Source: Janthinobacterium sp. J1-1
GTDB taxonomy: Bacteria; Pseudomonadota; Gammaproteobacteria; Burkholderiales; Burkholderiaceae_D
Assembly (NCBI RefSeq): GCF_030944405.1
Contig: NZ_CP132339.1
Location: forward strand, 1,612,001 to 1,676,000
DNA: 64,000 nucleotides
Direction: 5' to 3'
Shown here: positions 18,178-28,275 of the stretch, piece by piece
How positions within the stretch are numbered: position 1 is the first letter of the stretch
Layout: each line of letters opens with the position of its first letter
Notes under the pieces: generated by a model
What the model was told of the DNA's origin: nothing
The model's input: only the letters and a program-made list of their open reading frames with translations
Database searches by the model: none
Program-made: the position numbers and the translations under genes

Positions 18178-18323
18178 GGACGGAGTGGCGGCTGGCGATT
18201 GTTGAGAATAGTTGTTTTTTGTTCCGCAGGCAACCACCCCCGGGCCATGCCGGCAAGCAGCGCGCACTGGCGTTTTTACCACAACCCTTTGCAAAGATAC
18301 CATGTGCACCAGGAAATCTGGTT

Positions 18324-20174
18324 ATGATAAAGGGGAAGAATACCATTGATACAAAGCAATTTTTGTATGAAAAATCCACCCCAGAGTGTGAAAAGGTTGC
18401 CGTGCCGCTATCCAGCCTCGATAAAACCGATATTGACCGTCTCAATTTGCAGGGCCTGTCTTGCGTGGTGGGCAACCGCCGCCAGGCCAGGCGCCTGACG
18501 CAACTGGCGCTGGCCGCCGCCGAGCGCCAGCAGTATCCGCGCGGCCATGCGTATGCGGAACTGAATCAGTGCTGGCTGGCCTATTACGGCAGTGAAGCCG
18601 AACCGTCCAGCGCCGCGCTGCAGCAGTATTTTCACCAGTGCTATGACCTCGAAGGCAGCATGGAAGTGGCCGCGCTGCAGGGCGCCTACGCCAGCCGGCG
18701 CGGGGAATTTGCAGAAGCGGAACAGTTTTTCTTTCTGGCACGCAAGCTCGCCGCGCAGATTCCCGATTCCCTGCATAAATTCATGCTGTATGCGCGCCTG
18801 GGCGTCGACGCCCTGAACCGTGGCGACACGCAGGAGGGGCCGCGCAACTTTTTGCTGGCGCTCGATATCGCCGAGCGCTTCGGCACGCCCGCGCACCGCG
18901 TTAACAGCCTGTCGAACCTGGCCTCGTCGCAACATGACCTGGGCAATGACGAAGATGCGATTCCCTTGCTGTACGAGGCGCTCGACATCATCGGCACGCA
19001 AAAGCTCAAATACCAGCACACCATCGTCTCGGCCAACCTGGCCATGTGTTTGCTGGCCACCGGCAAGCCGGCCGAGGCGCTGGCCCTGGTCGAACCGTTT
19101 TATGAGTGGCCCGAAGACGACCTGGCGATCCGCGCCTTTTTGTTTTGCATCGCCGCCCATGCCGCCATTTCGCTGCAGCAACCGGAAACGGCGCTGGAAT
19201 TATTGCAGCGCGCCGAGCAATACGCGAAGCAGGCGCAGGACCTGGAGGAGCAGATGCATGTGTGGCTGGTGCGCGGCAAGCTCGACTTGCACGCGGGCGA
19301 CCCGGCCACCGCGCTGGTGTCATTGACGCAGGCACACAGCCTGCTCAGCTGGACACGCAATCCGTTTCACCAGCAGCAGATCCTGCGCGGCCTGTCCGAC
19401 ATCAATGCCCGGCTTGGCAACTGGCAGGACGCGTATGGTTTCCTGCAGCAGTATCACGCCGCCTTCGAAGCGAGCAGCCGTTCCGCGCGGGCCTCGCGCG
19501 TGCTGATGCGCAACCTGGAAAAAGAGATGCGCAACCTGAAGGCCGAGCGTGACAAGGCGCTGGAACTGCAGGCCGCGCGCGAATCGGAAAACGTCAAGCT
19601 CGAGCATCTGAACCGCGAACTGGCGCACCAGATCATGCATGTCAACTCGCTGCAGGACAGCCTGAAGGAACAGGCCATGCGCGACCACCTGACGGGCTTG
19701 TACAACCGGCGCCATTTCGAAAGCTGCCTGAACGCCATCCTGCACGAGGCCAATGGCGATGAACCGGTAGCCATCATCATCATCGACCTCGATTTCTTCA
19801 AGCGCATCAACGATACCTACGGCCACAACTTCGGCGACGAAGTGCTGATCCAGTTTGCGCGCCTGGTCGAAGGCCAGTTGCGCGGCAGCGACATGGTGTG
19901 CCGCTACGGCGGCGAGGAATTCTGTTTGCTGCTGCGCCAGGCCGACAGCCTGGTGGCGGCGCACAAGGTCGACGATATTGCCGCGCGCTACCGCCAGTTG
20001 CTGATCAAGCAGGCGCCGCATAGCTTGTCCGGCTGCACTTTTTCGGCCGGCATCGCCGAATACCCGCTGCACGGCGCCGGCCGCCACGAGTTGCTGCTGC
20101 GCGCCGACAGCGCCCTGTACGCGGCCAAGCAGGCCGGCCGCGACCGTTCCATGATCGCCAGGACTACGCCGTAA
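18324..20174 (+). CDS. TPR-repeat diguanylate cyclase (GGDEF protein)
   Basis: 616 residues. Residues about 45-370 are helical repeats of TPR type (ALDIAERFGTPAHRVNSLSNLASSQHDLG and similar), then a coiled coil (about 390-440, RNLEKEMRNLKAERDKALELQ) and a GGDEF domain. The active-site motif is GGEEF (530-534), and an RxxD inhibitory site (RGSD, 521-524) sits five residues before it, so it should synthesise c-di-GMP under product feedback. No membrane segment: a cytoplasmic enzyme probably controlled by protein contacts. Its end overlaps the convergent pncC gene by 11 bases. Confidence 0.88.
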   Translation: MIKGKNTIDTKQFLYEKSTPECEKVAVPLSSLDKTDIDRLNLQGLSCVVGNRRQARRLTQLALAAAERQQYPRGHAYAELNQCWLAYYGSEAEPSSAALQQYFHQCYDLEGSMEVAALQGAYASRRGEFAEAEQFFFLARKLAAQIPDSLHKFMLYARLGVDALNRGDTQEGPRNFLLALDIAERFGTPAHRVNSLSNLASSQHDLGNDEDAIPLLYEALDIIGTQKLKYQHTIVSANLAMCLLATGKPAEALALVEPFYEWPEDDLAIRAFLFCIAAHAAISLQQPETALELLQRAEQYAKQAQDLEEQMHVWLVRGKLDLHAGDPATALVSLTQAHSLLSWTRNPFHQQQILRGLSDINARLGNWQDAYGFLQQYHAAFEASSRSARASRVLMRNLEKEMRNLKAERDKALELQAARESENVKLEHLNRELAHQIMHVNSLQDSLKEQAMRDHLTGLYNRRHFESCLNAILHEANGDEPVAIIIIDLDFFKRINDTYGHNFGDEVLIQFARLVEGQLRGSDMVCRYGGEEFCLLLRQADSLVAAHKVDDIAARYRQLLIKQAPHSLSGCTFSAGIAEYPLHGAGRHELLLRADSALYAAKQAGRDRSMIARTTP

Positions 20175-20646
20175 ATTTCAGCAAGCCCCGCAAGGCATGC
20201 GCCACCGCCTGCTCGCGCACGGCCTGGCGGTCGCCGGCAAATGCCTGGCGTTCCGTCTGCACGGCGCCGGCGCTGGCCCAGCCGAAACACACCGTGCCCA
20301 CCGGCTTGCCCGGTACGGCGCCGCCGGGGCCGGCAATGCCGGTGGTGGCCACGGCGACGTGCGCGCCGCTGTGGGCCAGCGCGCCGCGCGCCATGGCGGC
20401 GGCGACTTCCTCGCTGACGGCGCCGTGGCCGGCGATCAACTGCGCGGGCACGCCCAGCATCTCGGTCTTGGACAGATTGGTATAGGTGACGAAGCCGCGC
20501 TCGAACCAGGCGCTGGAGCCGGCGATGTCAGTGACCGCCTGGGCCACGCCGCCGCCGGTGCACGATTCGGCCGTGGCCAGCAGTTGCCCCTTGGCATGCA
20601 GGGCCTGGCCGACGTCGCGGGCCAAGTCAAAAAGATCGTTGTTCAT
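20164..20646 (-). CDS. pncC: Nicotinamide-nucleotide amidohydrolase PncC (CinA C-terminal type)
   Basis: 160 residues of the stand-alone CinA C-terminal domain: LATAESCTGGGVAQAVTDIAGSS, FVTYTNLSKTEMLGV, HGAVSEEVAAAMARGAL and TTGIAGPGGAVPGKPVGTVCFGW. It deamidates nicotinamide mononucleotide to nicotinate mononucleotide, recycling pyridine nucleotides. The ATG at 20646 gives the normal family length; the longer frame is not needed. Confidence 0.9.
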   Translation of the reverse strand: MNNDLFDLARDVGQALHAKGQLLATAESCTGGGVAQAVTDIAGSSAWFERGFVTYTNLSKTEMLGVPAQLIAGHGAVSEEVAAAMARGALAHSGAHVAVATTGIAGPGGAVPGKPVGTVCFGWASAGAVQTERQAFAGDRQAVREQAVAHALRGLLKFTA

Positions 20647-20827
20647 GGGTGTGAAATAAGGTGGGCAGGTGCCGACTGTAGCACAGCGCACTGTGCCGAA
20701 AAAGGCGCACGCGCGATATGAAAGTTTCCCCTTTGACAGCGGATATGCGTACACTCATGATCAGGGATGCCGGTCGGCGACTGGCGCGCGATTTACCGCA
20801 ACCATCTTTTTCTTGGCTGTCATCAAC

Positions 20828-22063
20828 ATGATCAGGCTGCGTTCGATTCGTCACAAACTGATGTCGATGGTGCTGCTCGGCACGCTGGTGGCGCTGTTCA
20901 TTTCCCTCGCGGCCATCCTTGCTTATGAGGTGCACAGCGCACAGCGCAAGCTGTTCGCCGACTACCTGGCCATCGCGCTGGGCGTGACGGTGCTGGCGCT
21001 GCTGATGGCCTGGCTGCTGCTGGCCGAGGTCGAGCAGCGCACGCAGGCGCTGGAACGCTCGAATGGCGAACTGGCGCGCGAGGCGGAACAGCGCGCGCAG
21101 GCACAGCAGGAGGTAATGCGCCTGAACCAGGAACTCGAGGCGCGCGTGCATGAACGCACGCTGCAGCTGGAGCTGAAGAATGGCGAACTGGCGCTGGCGA
21201 TGCACGAGGCGCGCAGCGCCAACCAGGCCAAGTCGGCGTTTGTGTCGTCGATGAGCCATGAATTGCGCACGCCGCTCAACGCCATCCTCGGCTTCGCGCA
21301 AATCCTCGGTTCCGACCGCCTGCCGTCGACCCTGGAGCAAAAGAAGGAGTTTGCCGGCCATATCCTGAAAGCGGGCCGCCACCTGCTGACACTGATCAAT
21401 GAAATCCTCGACCTGGCCAAGGTGGAATCGGGCACGCTCAGCCTGTCGCTCGAACCGGTGGCCCTGCGGCCGCTGCTCGAAGAGTGCCGCCACATGACGG
21501 CGCCGCTGGCGGCCGGGCGCGGCATCACCATGGCGTTCGCCGACGATTGCCGCCTCAGCGTGCAGGCCGACCGCACGCGCCTGAGACAGATCCTGCTGAA
21601 CCTGCTGTCGAACGCCATCAAGTACAACCGCGACCAGGGTAGCGTGAGCGTCGATTGCGCGCTGCAGGTGGACGGGCGGGTGCGCATCAGCGTGCGCGAT
21701 ACGGGCATGGGCCTCGACAGCGCCCAGCAGGCGCTGCTGTTCCAGCCGTTCAACCGCCTGGGGCAGGAGGGCGGCGCGCAGGAGGGCAGCGGCATCGGCC
21801 TGGTGGTCACCAAGCGCCTGGTGGAACTGATGGACGGCGGCATCGGCGTGGCCAGCCTTCCGGGCGCCGGCAGCACTTTCTGGATCGCGCTGCGCGCCGC
21901 CGACGCCGTGCCAGCGCCGGCCGTTGCCGGCCAGCCGTTGAACGAGGTGACCTTGCTGTACGTGGAAGACAACAAGCCGCTCGATGTCGACGCATTCAAT
22001 CACGCCGTCCACGGCGCGCCGGACCATGTTGCGAGGCAACGCCAGCCGGGAGCGGGCGCATGA
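20828..22063 (+). CDS. Reduced membrane histidine kinase with a collapsed receiver domain
   Basis: 411 residues. Two membrane helices (about 11-35 and 46-66) are separated by only about ten residues, so there is almost no periplasmic sensor. A coiled coil (67-130) leads to HisKA with His144 in SMSHELRTPLN, and a HATPase_c domain (NLLSNAIKYN, DTGMGLD, GSGIGLVVTKRLVELM). The C-terminus starts a receiver (LLYVEDN) but jumps straight to KPLDVDAF, which looks like the end of a receiver, losing the phospho-Asp region. The next gene overlaps by ATGA. Confidence 0.85.
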   Translation: MIRLRSIRHKLMSMVLLGTLVALFISLAAILAYEVHSAQRKLFADYLAIALGVTVLALLMAWLLLAEVEQRTQALERSNGELAREAEQRAQAQQEVMRLNQELEARVHERTLQLELKNGELALAMHEARSANQAKSAFVSSMSHELRTPLNAILGFAQILGSDRLPSTLEQKKEFAGHILKAGRHLLTLINEILDLAKVESGTLSLSLEPVALRPLLEECRHMTAPLAAGRGITMAFADDCRLSVQADRTRLRQILLNLLSNAIKYNRDQGSVSVDCALQVDGRVRISVRDTGMGLDSAQQALLFQPFNRLGQEGGAQEGSGIGLVVTKRLVELMDGGIGVASLPGAGSTFWIALRAADAVPAPAVAGQPLNEVTLLYVEDNKPLDVDAFNHAVHGAPDHVARQRQPGAGA

Positions 22064-24630
22064 TCAGCCAGGCCGATATCCATGGCGCGCGCATCCTGAT
22101 CGTCGACGACCAGGAAGTCAATCTGCGCCTGCTGGAACACCTGCTGGAAAGCGGCGGCTACACCTCGCTCACCAGCACGGCCGATGCGCATGCCGTGGCC
22201 GCCTTGCACCAGCGCCACCAGTACGACCTGATCATTCTCGACCTGGTGATGCCGGCCATGAGCGGCTATGCGGTGATGGAGGCGCTGCGCCCGCTGGAAC
22301 GCGAAGGCTACCTGCCGGTGCTGGTGATCACGGCCGACCCCGGCGCCAGGCTGGCGGCGCTGGAGGCGGGCGCGCGCGACTTCATCAGCACGCCCTTCGA
22401 TGCGCTCGAAGTGCTGACGCGCATCCGCAACCTGCTTGAAGTACGGTTGCTGCACCGCGCCGCGCGCCATCATGGCGCCCGGCTGGAAAACCTGGCCAGC
22501 CAGCGCACGGCCGAGCTGCGGCGTTTTCGCGGCGCGATGGATGCGGCCAGCGACGCCATCTTCCTGGTCGACGTGTTCAGCATGGCGCTGGTCGATGTCA
22601 ACGATGGCGCCTGCCGCCTGCTGGGCTTTGCGCGCGAAGAACTGCTGGCGCTGGCGCCCGGCGTGCTGCTGCCGGCGCCGCCCTTGCCGCTGTCCGGTTC
22701 GCCTGATGCGCCCGCCCAACTGGCGCTGGAGGCCGGCGAATGCGAGCTGCAACGGCGCGATCTGAGCCTGGTGCCAGTCGAATTGAAATGGTACTGGCAT
22801 GCACAGGCCAGCGACGATGGCGGCGCCGGCGGCGGGCCGCTGCTGATCGCCGTGGCGCGCGATATCAGCGAGCGGCGCCAGGTGCAGGAGCGCCTGAAGC
22901 ACCTGGCCCATTACGACAGCCTGACGGGCCTGCCGAACCGCGGCCTGTTCTACCAGACCCTGGCGCAGGCGGTCGAGCTGGCGCAGGAAAAATCGTGGCG
23001 CATCGTGGTGCTGTTCATCGCGCTGGACCGTTTTAAAAGCATCAACGACACCCTCGGTGCGGCCCTGGGCGACGAATTGCTGCGCCAGTTCAGCAACCGC
23101 CTGGTGGCCTGCGTGCGCCTGCGCGACACGGTCGGGCGCCTGGGCAACGATGAGTTCGCGCTGATTCTCACCATGAGCCGCAACCAGCAGGACGCGGTGG
23201 CGGTGGCCAACCAGGTGCGCGACACCCTGCGCGCGCCGTTCGACCTGCGCGGCCACGCGGCGACCCTGACGGCCAGCATCGGCATCGCCATGTATCCCGA
23301 CGACGCGCAGGACCCGGAAACCCTGATCAAATATGCCAACACGGCGATGGGCGGCGCCAAGCAGGCCGGGCGCGATGGCTACCGTTTTTTCACGGCCGGC
23401 ATGAACGTGCAGGTACTGGCGCGGCTGGACCTGGAACTGGCGCTGCGCCATGCGCTCGAGCACGAGCAGTTCATCCTGCACTACCAGCCCAAGGTCGACC
23501 TGCGCACCGGCCGCATCAGCGGCGTGGAAGCCCTGCTGCGCTGGCGCCGTCCCGGCTACGGCCTGGTGGCGCCGGCCGAATTCGTGCCGGTGCTGGAAGA
23601 CACCGGCCTGATCGGGCGCGTGGGCGCCTGGGTGATCCAGGCCGCCTGCCGCCAGATCGCGCAGTGGCGCGACGAGGGCGTGGGGCCGGTGCGGGTGGCC
23701 GTCAATGTGTCGAGCCGCCAGTTTGCCGAAGGCGACCTGGAAGCCGAAGTGACGCGCGCGCTGGCGCGCTACCTGGTGCCGGCCGAGCTGCTGGAACTGG
23801 AACTGACGGAAACGGCGCTGATGTCGAATGCCGAACGCACCATCGTCGTGCTGGGCAAGCTCAAGAAGATCGGCGTGAAGGTGGCCATCGACGACTTCGG
23901 CACCGGTTATTCCAGCCTGGCCTACCTGCAGCGCTTTCCGATCGACAAGCTGAAAATCGATATCGCGTTTGTGCGCAACATTACCAGCAGCCCCAACGAC
24001 GCCGCCATCGCGCTGGCCATCATCAGCATGGCGCACAGCCTCAAACTGAGCGTGGTGGCCGAGGGCGTCGAATCGCGCCCGCAACTGGAATACCTGCGGC
24101 GCAACCGCTGCGACGAAATCCAGGGCTTTTATTTCAGCCGCGCCCTGCCGGCGCTGGAACTGGGCCAGATCATCGTCGCCGGCGCCGGCCTGCCGCCCGG
24201 CCACGACCCGGCCGCGCAACCGGCGCAAACCCTGTTGATCGTCGACCAGGACGTCAATGTGCTGTCGTCGCTGCATCGCCTGTTCCGCCCCGACGGCTAT
24301 CAGATCCTGACGGCCAGCACCCCTGCCGAAGGCTTTGAGCTGCTGGCCCTGCACCGCGTGCACGTGATCGTCTGCGACCAGCGCATGCCGGGCCTGAGCG
24401 GCACCGAATTCCTCAGCAAGGTCAAGGAACTGTATCCGGAAACCATACGCATCATCCTGTCCGGCTACACGGGACTCGAAGCCGTGCTCGACTCCATCAA
24501 CCGCGGCGCCATCTACCGCTTCTATACCAAGCCGTGGGACGACACCGAGCTGCGCGACAACATCCGGCTGGCGTTCCAGCATTACTGGATGGTCAACCAG
24601 CCGGGGGTGGGGCGTTCGCAACTGAGATAA
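22060..24630 (+). CDS. REC-PAS-GGDEF-EAL-REC signalling protein (c-di-GMP phosphodiesterase)
   Basis: 856 residues. REC1 has DD at the N-terminus and phospho-acceptor D61, but the conserved Lys before Pro is Thr111 (FISTPFD). A PAS domain follows (about 155-285). The GGDEF motif is degenerate, GNDEF (362-366), so cyclase activity is doubtful. The EAL domain looks complete: E490 in [30 protein letters not shown] and AEGVES. A C-terminal RpfG-like REC ([25 protein letters not shown]) closes it. Likely acts with the overlapping upstream kinase. Confidence 0.9.
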   Translation: MISQADIHGARILIVDDQEVNLRLLEHLLESGGYTSLTSTADAHAVAALHQRHQYDLIILDLVMPAMSGYAVMEALRPLEREGYLPVLVITADPGARLAALEAGARDFISTPFDALEVLTRIRNLLEVRLLHRAARHHGARLENLASQRTAELRRFRGAMDAASDAIFLVDVFSMALVDVNDGACRLLGFAREELLALAPGVLLPAPPLPLSGSPDAPAQLALEAGECELQRRDLSLVPVELKWYWHAQASDDGGAGGGPLLIAVARDISERRQVQERLKHLAHYDSLTGLPNRGLFYQTLAQAVELAQEKSWRIVVLFIALDRFKSINDTLGAALGDELLRQFSNRLVACVRLRDTVGRLGNDEFALILTMSRNQQDAVAVANQVRDTLRAPFDLRGHAATLTASIGIAMYPDDAQDPETLIKYANTAMGGAKQAGRDGYRFFTAGMNVQVLARLDLELALRHALEHEQFILHYQPKVDLRTGRISGVEALLRWRRPGYGLVAPAEFVPVLEDTGLIGRVGAWVIQAACRQIAQWRDEGVGPVRVAVNVSSRQFAEGDLEAEVTRALARYLVPAELLELELTETALMSNAERTIVVLGKLKKIGVKVAIDDFGTGYSSLAYLQRFPIDKLKIDIAFVRNITSSPNDAAIALAIISMAHSLKLSVVAEGVESRPQLEYLRRNRCDEIQGFYFSRALPALELGQIIVAGAGLPPGHDPAAQPAQTLLIVDQDVNVLSSLHRLFRPDGYQILTASTPAEGFELLALHRVHVIVCDQRMPGLSGTEFLSKVKELYPETIRIILSGYTGLEAVLDSINRGAIYRFYTKPWDDTELRDNIRLAFQHYWMVNQPGVGRSQLR

Positions 24631-24719
24631 ACCAAGTGTGGCCCAGCAGTCGGACTGTTAAAATTGCTGTTTGCTTCCCTCAGTCTATCTGGACGCATAG
24701 CCCGGTAAGCCAAGCCTAT

Positions 24720-26438
24720 ATGACACTTGTAAAACAACGTAGAAATGCCCAGCAACAGCTATCCCTGTCTGGTTTCGGTGATGCGACGGCGGTATTCCAT
24801 GATGCTGCCGCACCCCGTAATGCTGATGAACGCGGCGCTATTTTTACGCGGCGGGTGGTCGTCGATTTTATTCTCGATCTGGTCGGTTATACCGCGGATA
24901 TCGATCTGCACGAAGCTTCGCTGCTGGAGCCATCTTTTGGCGATGGCGATTTTCTTCTGCCGGCGATTGAGCGACTGCTGGCCGCACGTTTGCGAGCCCA
25001 ACAGTCAGGCGTTCAAATTGGCTCGATTGATCATTGTATCCAGGCGGTCGAGCTGCATGCGGACAGCTATATGCTCACGCGAGACAAGGTGGTCGCCTTG
25101 CTGATACGCTCCCATTTTCCATTGGACGAAGCACAGCGTATTGCTCGGGTTTGGCTGGTACAGGGAGATTATTTACTGGCAGATATACCATCAGAGTTTG
25201 ATTTTATCGTTGGCAACCCACCCTATGTACGGCAGGAGCTTATTCCTGCCCCTTTGCTGGAAGAATACCGCCGCCGCTACACGACACTGTACGACAGGGC
25301 TGACTTGTATGTGCCATTCATCGAACGCTCGCTTCACCTGTTGAAAGATCGAGGGCAATTGAGTTTTATCTGCTCGGATCGATGGATGAAGAACAAGTAT
25401 GGCGGGCCATTGCGAGACCTGGTATCGCAGCAATTCCACCTGGGCGCGTATATCGATATGGTCGATGCCGATGCATTTCATTCAGAGGTGAGTGCCTATC
25501 CAGCTATTACAGTCATCTCAAGGAACCGTCCCGGTCCCACTCGTGTCGCCGATCGGCCCCAACTTGATCACGATTATTTGCGAACATTGGCGCTCGCTTT
25601 TCATTCTCCAGTACTGGCGGACACACTGATCCGTGAGATTACAGGCATCGTGTCGGGAAGCTCGCCTTGGATACTTGATTTGTCGGCTAAAACTCTTCTC
25701 ATCAAGCGACTGGAAGCTGACTATCCGATACTTGAAGAGGTTGGTTGCAAGGTAGGAATCGGCGTTGCTACTGGCGCAGACAAGGCATTTATCGGTCAAT
25801 TTTCTGAATTGGATGTTGAAGAGGATAGAAAGTTGCCTTTGGCAATGGCGAAGGACTTGGCAAGCGGTCATGTGGTCTGGCGCGGCTATGGTGTCATTAA
25901 TCCGTTTACCGATGAAGGGCCTCTGGTCGACCTCGCCAAGTACCCCAAACTTCGCCGTTATCTTGAAGGCCATCGGCAACAGATCATGGGCAGGCATGTG
26001 GCGAAAAAGAATCCCGAAAACTGGTACAGGACCATTGATCGCATCACACCATCGCTGTCTTCGCGCCCCAAACTGTTGATTCCAGATATCCGTGGCGAAG
26101 CCCAGGTCGCATTTGAAAGCGGCAATCTTTATCCACATCATAATTTGTACTTTATTGTGTCGGATACCTGGGACCTGAGAGCATTGCAAGCGGTGCTGCT
26201 CTCCAGCATCACGCGTCTGTTCATCTCTACTTACTCAACGAAAATGAGGGGTGGGTATCTGCGATTCCAGGCGCAGTATTTGCGCAGGATACGTCTGCCA
26301 ATATGGGACAGTATCTCGCCTGCCATGAGAGAACGCCTGATCAACGCGGCCTCTGCCTTGGACATAGACGAATGCAATGAAGCGACAGCGGATCTGTACT
26401 CTTTAACCCAACAGGAGCGACACGCTCTTGCACATTAA
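24720..26438 (+). CDS. N6-adenine DNA methyltransferase of a PaeR7I/XhoI-type restriction system
   Basis: About 572 residues. SAM-binding motif I is EPSFGDGDF (from residue 70) and the catalytic motif IV is NPPY (166-169) followed by VRQE, the gamma-class N6-adenine type. The C-terminal part should recognise the target. The paired endonuclease 11 bases downstream predicts CTCGAG with adenine methylation. GC content drops clearly against both neighbours, indicating transfer. I used the ATG at 24720; the open frame extends upstream into the previous gene's end. Confidence 0.85.
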   Translation: MTLVKQRRNAQQQLSLSGFGDATAVFHDAAAPRNADERGAIFTRRVVVDFILDLVGYTADIDLHEASLLEPSFGDGDFLLPAIERLLAARLRAQQSGVQIGSIDHCIQAVELHADSYMLTRDKVVALLIRSHFPLDEAQRIARVWLVQGDYLLADIPSEFDFIVGNPPYVRQELIPAPLLEEYRRRYTTLYDRADLYVPFIERSLHLLKDRGQLSFICSDRWMKNKYGGPLRDLVSQQFHLGAYIDMVDADAFHSEVSAYPAITVISRNRPGPTRVADRPQLDHDYLRTLALAFHSPVLADTLIREITGIVSGSSPWILDLSAKTLLIKRLEADYPILEEVGCKVGIGVATGADKAFIGQFSELDVEEDRKLPLAMAKDLASGHVVWRGYGVINPFTDEGPLVDLAKYPKLRRYLEGHRQQIMGRHVAKKNPENWYRTIDRITPSLSSRPKLLIPDIRGEAQVAFESGNLYPHHNLYFIVSDTWDLRALQAVLLSSITRLFISTYSTKMRGGYLRFQAQYLRRIRLPIWDSISPAMRERLINAASALDIDECNEATADLYSLTQQERHALAH

Positions 26439-26449
26439 TCGAAAGAACC

Positions 26450-27193
26450 ATGGCTCTTGACCTTGCAAATTACCAACAAAAGGCGGCTGAATCCATTATG
26501 GCGTTTTGGGGCAATCGGGAGAAGGCCAGGCAAAAGCAAATCGAGGCCGGTATAAAAGATCAGGGCGAACGGGCTGGGGTTACCGGTGGCAAAAATCTTG
26601 ATGGCTTCGTGTCATTGATCCTGGATTTGGTTGCGGCCAACGGTTTGTCCGATGCGCAAGTTCATCAGCGATCTTCCCTGGTCACGCTCCCCGGCTATTT
26701 TCGGCCTACCAAGAAGTGGGATTTGCTGGTTATCCACCATGATCGGCTTGTCGCCGCGATTGAATTAAAGAGTCAAGTCGGCCCTTCATTTGGCAATAAT
26801 TTTAACAATCGGACTGAAGAAGCGATAGGGACGGCACATGATATCTGGACTGCTTATCGGGAAAATGCGTTTGGCAAGCATCCCAAGCCTTTTGTCGGTT
26901 GGCTGATGGTGGTTGAGGATGCGCCCAAATCACGTTCGCCAGTAAGTGACAAATCTCGGCATTTTTCGGTTTTTCCAGAGTTTCTGGGAGCATCATATTT
27001 GAAGCGATACGATATCCTGTGCCAACGTCTGGTTCAGGAGCAGCTATACACTGCAGCCTCAGTTATTGCCACTCCAAAAGAGGCGATCAATACAGGTGCG
27101 TATGTGGATCTCTCGCAACTGACGAGTTTAAAGAATTTCATTACCTCTTTTGCCGGTCATATTGCAATGGAAGCGGCATCGGCAGCACCATAG
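26450..27193 (+). CDS. Type II restriction endonuclease, PaeR7I/XhoI family
   Basis: 247 residues, the size of XhoI and PaeR7I. Blocks [78 protein letters not shown] and [11 protein letters not shown] are family hallmarks. The catalytic PD-(D/E)xK residues are D91, E105 and K107 (AIELKS). The family cuts CTCGAG. Intact reading frame and active site suggest a working enzyme, protected by the methyltransferase just upstream in the same operon. Confidence 0.93.
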   Translation: MALDLANYQQKAAESIMAFWGNREKARQKQIEAGIKDQGERAGVTGGKNLDGFVSLILDLVAANGLSDAQVHQRSSLVTLPGYFRPTKKWDLLVIHHDRLVAAIELKSQVGPSFGNNFNNRTEEAIGTAHDIWTAYRENAFGKHPKPFVGWLMVVEDAPKSRSPVSDKSRHFSVFPEFLGASYLKRYDILCQRLVQEQLYTAASVIATPKEAINTGAYVDLSQLTSLKNFITSFAGHIAMEAASAAP

Positions 27194-27214
27194 AGGGATC
27201 CCCGGCATACGATT

Positions 27215-28195
27215 TCAATCGCTGAAATGATCAAACGAACTGAGCTTCAGATCCAGCGCCGCGCCGCTGGCGTCCACCAGGCGCAAGCCGGGCCCGGCCT
27301 CGATGTGGCCCACGCGCGTGGCTGGCGTGCCGCAGGCGATGGCCAGCGCGGCGATGGCGGCGCGCGATGCAATGGGCGCCGTGAAGCACAGCTCGTAATC
27401 GTCGCCGCCGGCGGCCGTGTAGCGGCGGCGCAAACCGGTTTCCTGCAGCGCCAGGATGGGGCCGGCGGGCAGGGCGTCGACATCCAGCGTGGCGCCCACC
27501 TGCGACGCTTTCAGGATATGGCCAAGATCGCCCACCAGGCCGTCCGAGATATCGATGGCGGCGTGCGCCAGCTGGCCTTCGGCCAGGGCGCGGCCCAGCG
27601 CCACGCGCGGCGTGGGCGTGTGCATGCGCACCGCCGCGCTGGCCAGCTGGTCGGCGGACAAGGATTGTTCCATGCGGTAGCCGGCCAGCGCCAGGCGCGC
27701 GTCGCCGACGCTGCCGCTGATCCAGATATCGTCGCCAGCCACGGCGCGGCTGCGGCGCAGCGCCTGGCCGGGCGCCAGTTCGCCAAACACGGTGATGCAG
27801 ATGTTCAAGGGCCCCTTGGTGGTGTCGCCGCCGATCAGTTCGCAATCATGGGCGTCGGCCAGCGCAAACAGGCCTTCGGCAAAGCCGGCCAGCCAGGCGC
27901 GGCTCGCTTGCGGCAAGGCCAGCGCCAGGGTAAATGCCACCGGGCGCGCGCCCATGGCGGCCAGGTCCGACAGATTCACCGCCAGGCTTTTATGGCCGAG
28001 TTTACGCGGGTCGGCGCCGGCAAAAAAATGCCGGTCTTCCACCAGCATGTCCGAGGAAATCGCGATCTGCTTGCCTGGCGAGGGCGTCAGCAGGGCGCAG
28101 TCGTCGCCGATGCCCAAGGTGGCGCGGCCAGGGCGCTGGCGCACGAAATACTGTTTGATCAGGTCGAATTCGGAAAGGTTGTCGGGCTGGGCCAT
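27215..28195 (-). CDS. thiL: Thiamine-monophosphate kinase
   Basis: 326 residues. ThiL motifs: LGIGDDCALL (N-terminal Mg/ATP site), SSDMLVEDRHFF, KSLAVNLSDLAAMGA, GGDTTKGPLNI, AIDISDGLVGDLGHI and GGDDYELCF. It phosphorylates thiamine monophosphate to the coenzyme thiamine diphosphate. The ATG at 28195 is chosen; a TTG four codons earlier is possible, and neither has a clear ribosome site. It converges on the restriction-modification insertion. Confidence 0.92.
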   Translation of the reverse strand: MAQPDNLSEFDLIKQYFVRQRPGRATLGIGDDCALLTPSPGKQIAISSDMLVEDRHFFAGADPRKLGHKSLAVNLSDLAAMGARPVAFTLALALPQASRAWLAGFAEGLFALADAHDCELIGGDTTKGPLNICITVFGELAPGQALRRSRAVAGDDIWISGSVGDARLALAGYRMEQSLSADQLASAAVRMHTPTPRVALGRALAEGQLAHAAIDISDGLVGDLGHILKASQVGATLDVDALPAGPILALQETGLRRRYTAAGGDDYELCFTAPIASRAAIAALAIACGTPATRVGHIEAGPGLRLVDASGAALDLKLSSFDHFSD

Positions 28196-28275
28196 GGTCG
28201 ATTGCAATAGTGTGCCGGGACTCGATTATAGGCTGGCCTACAATGCCCATCGTTTCCATTTTTTCTGGCGCCAGG

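Noticed and set aside
27190..27215. TAGAGGGATCCCCGG looks like cloning-vector polylinker
   Set aside because: The match is short and imperfect (an extra G) and does not continue into vector sequence; it is most likely chance at the edge of the restriction island.
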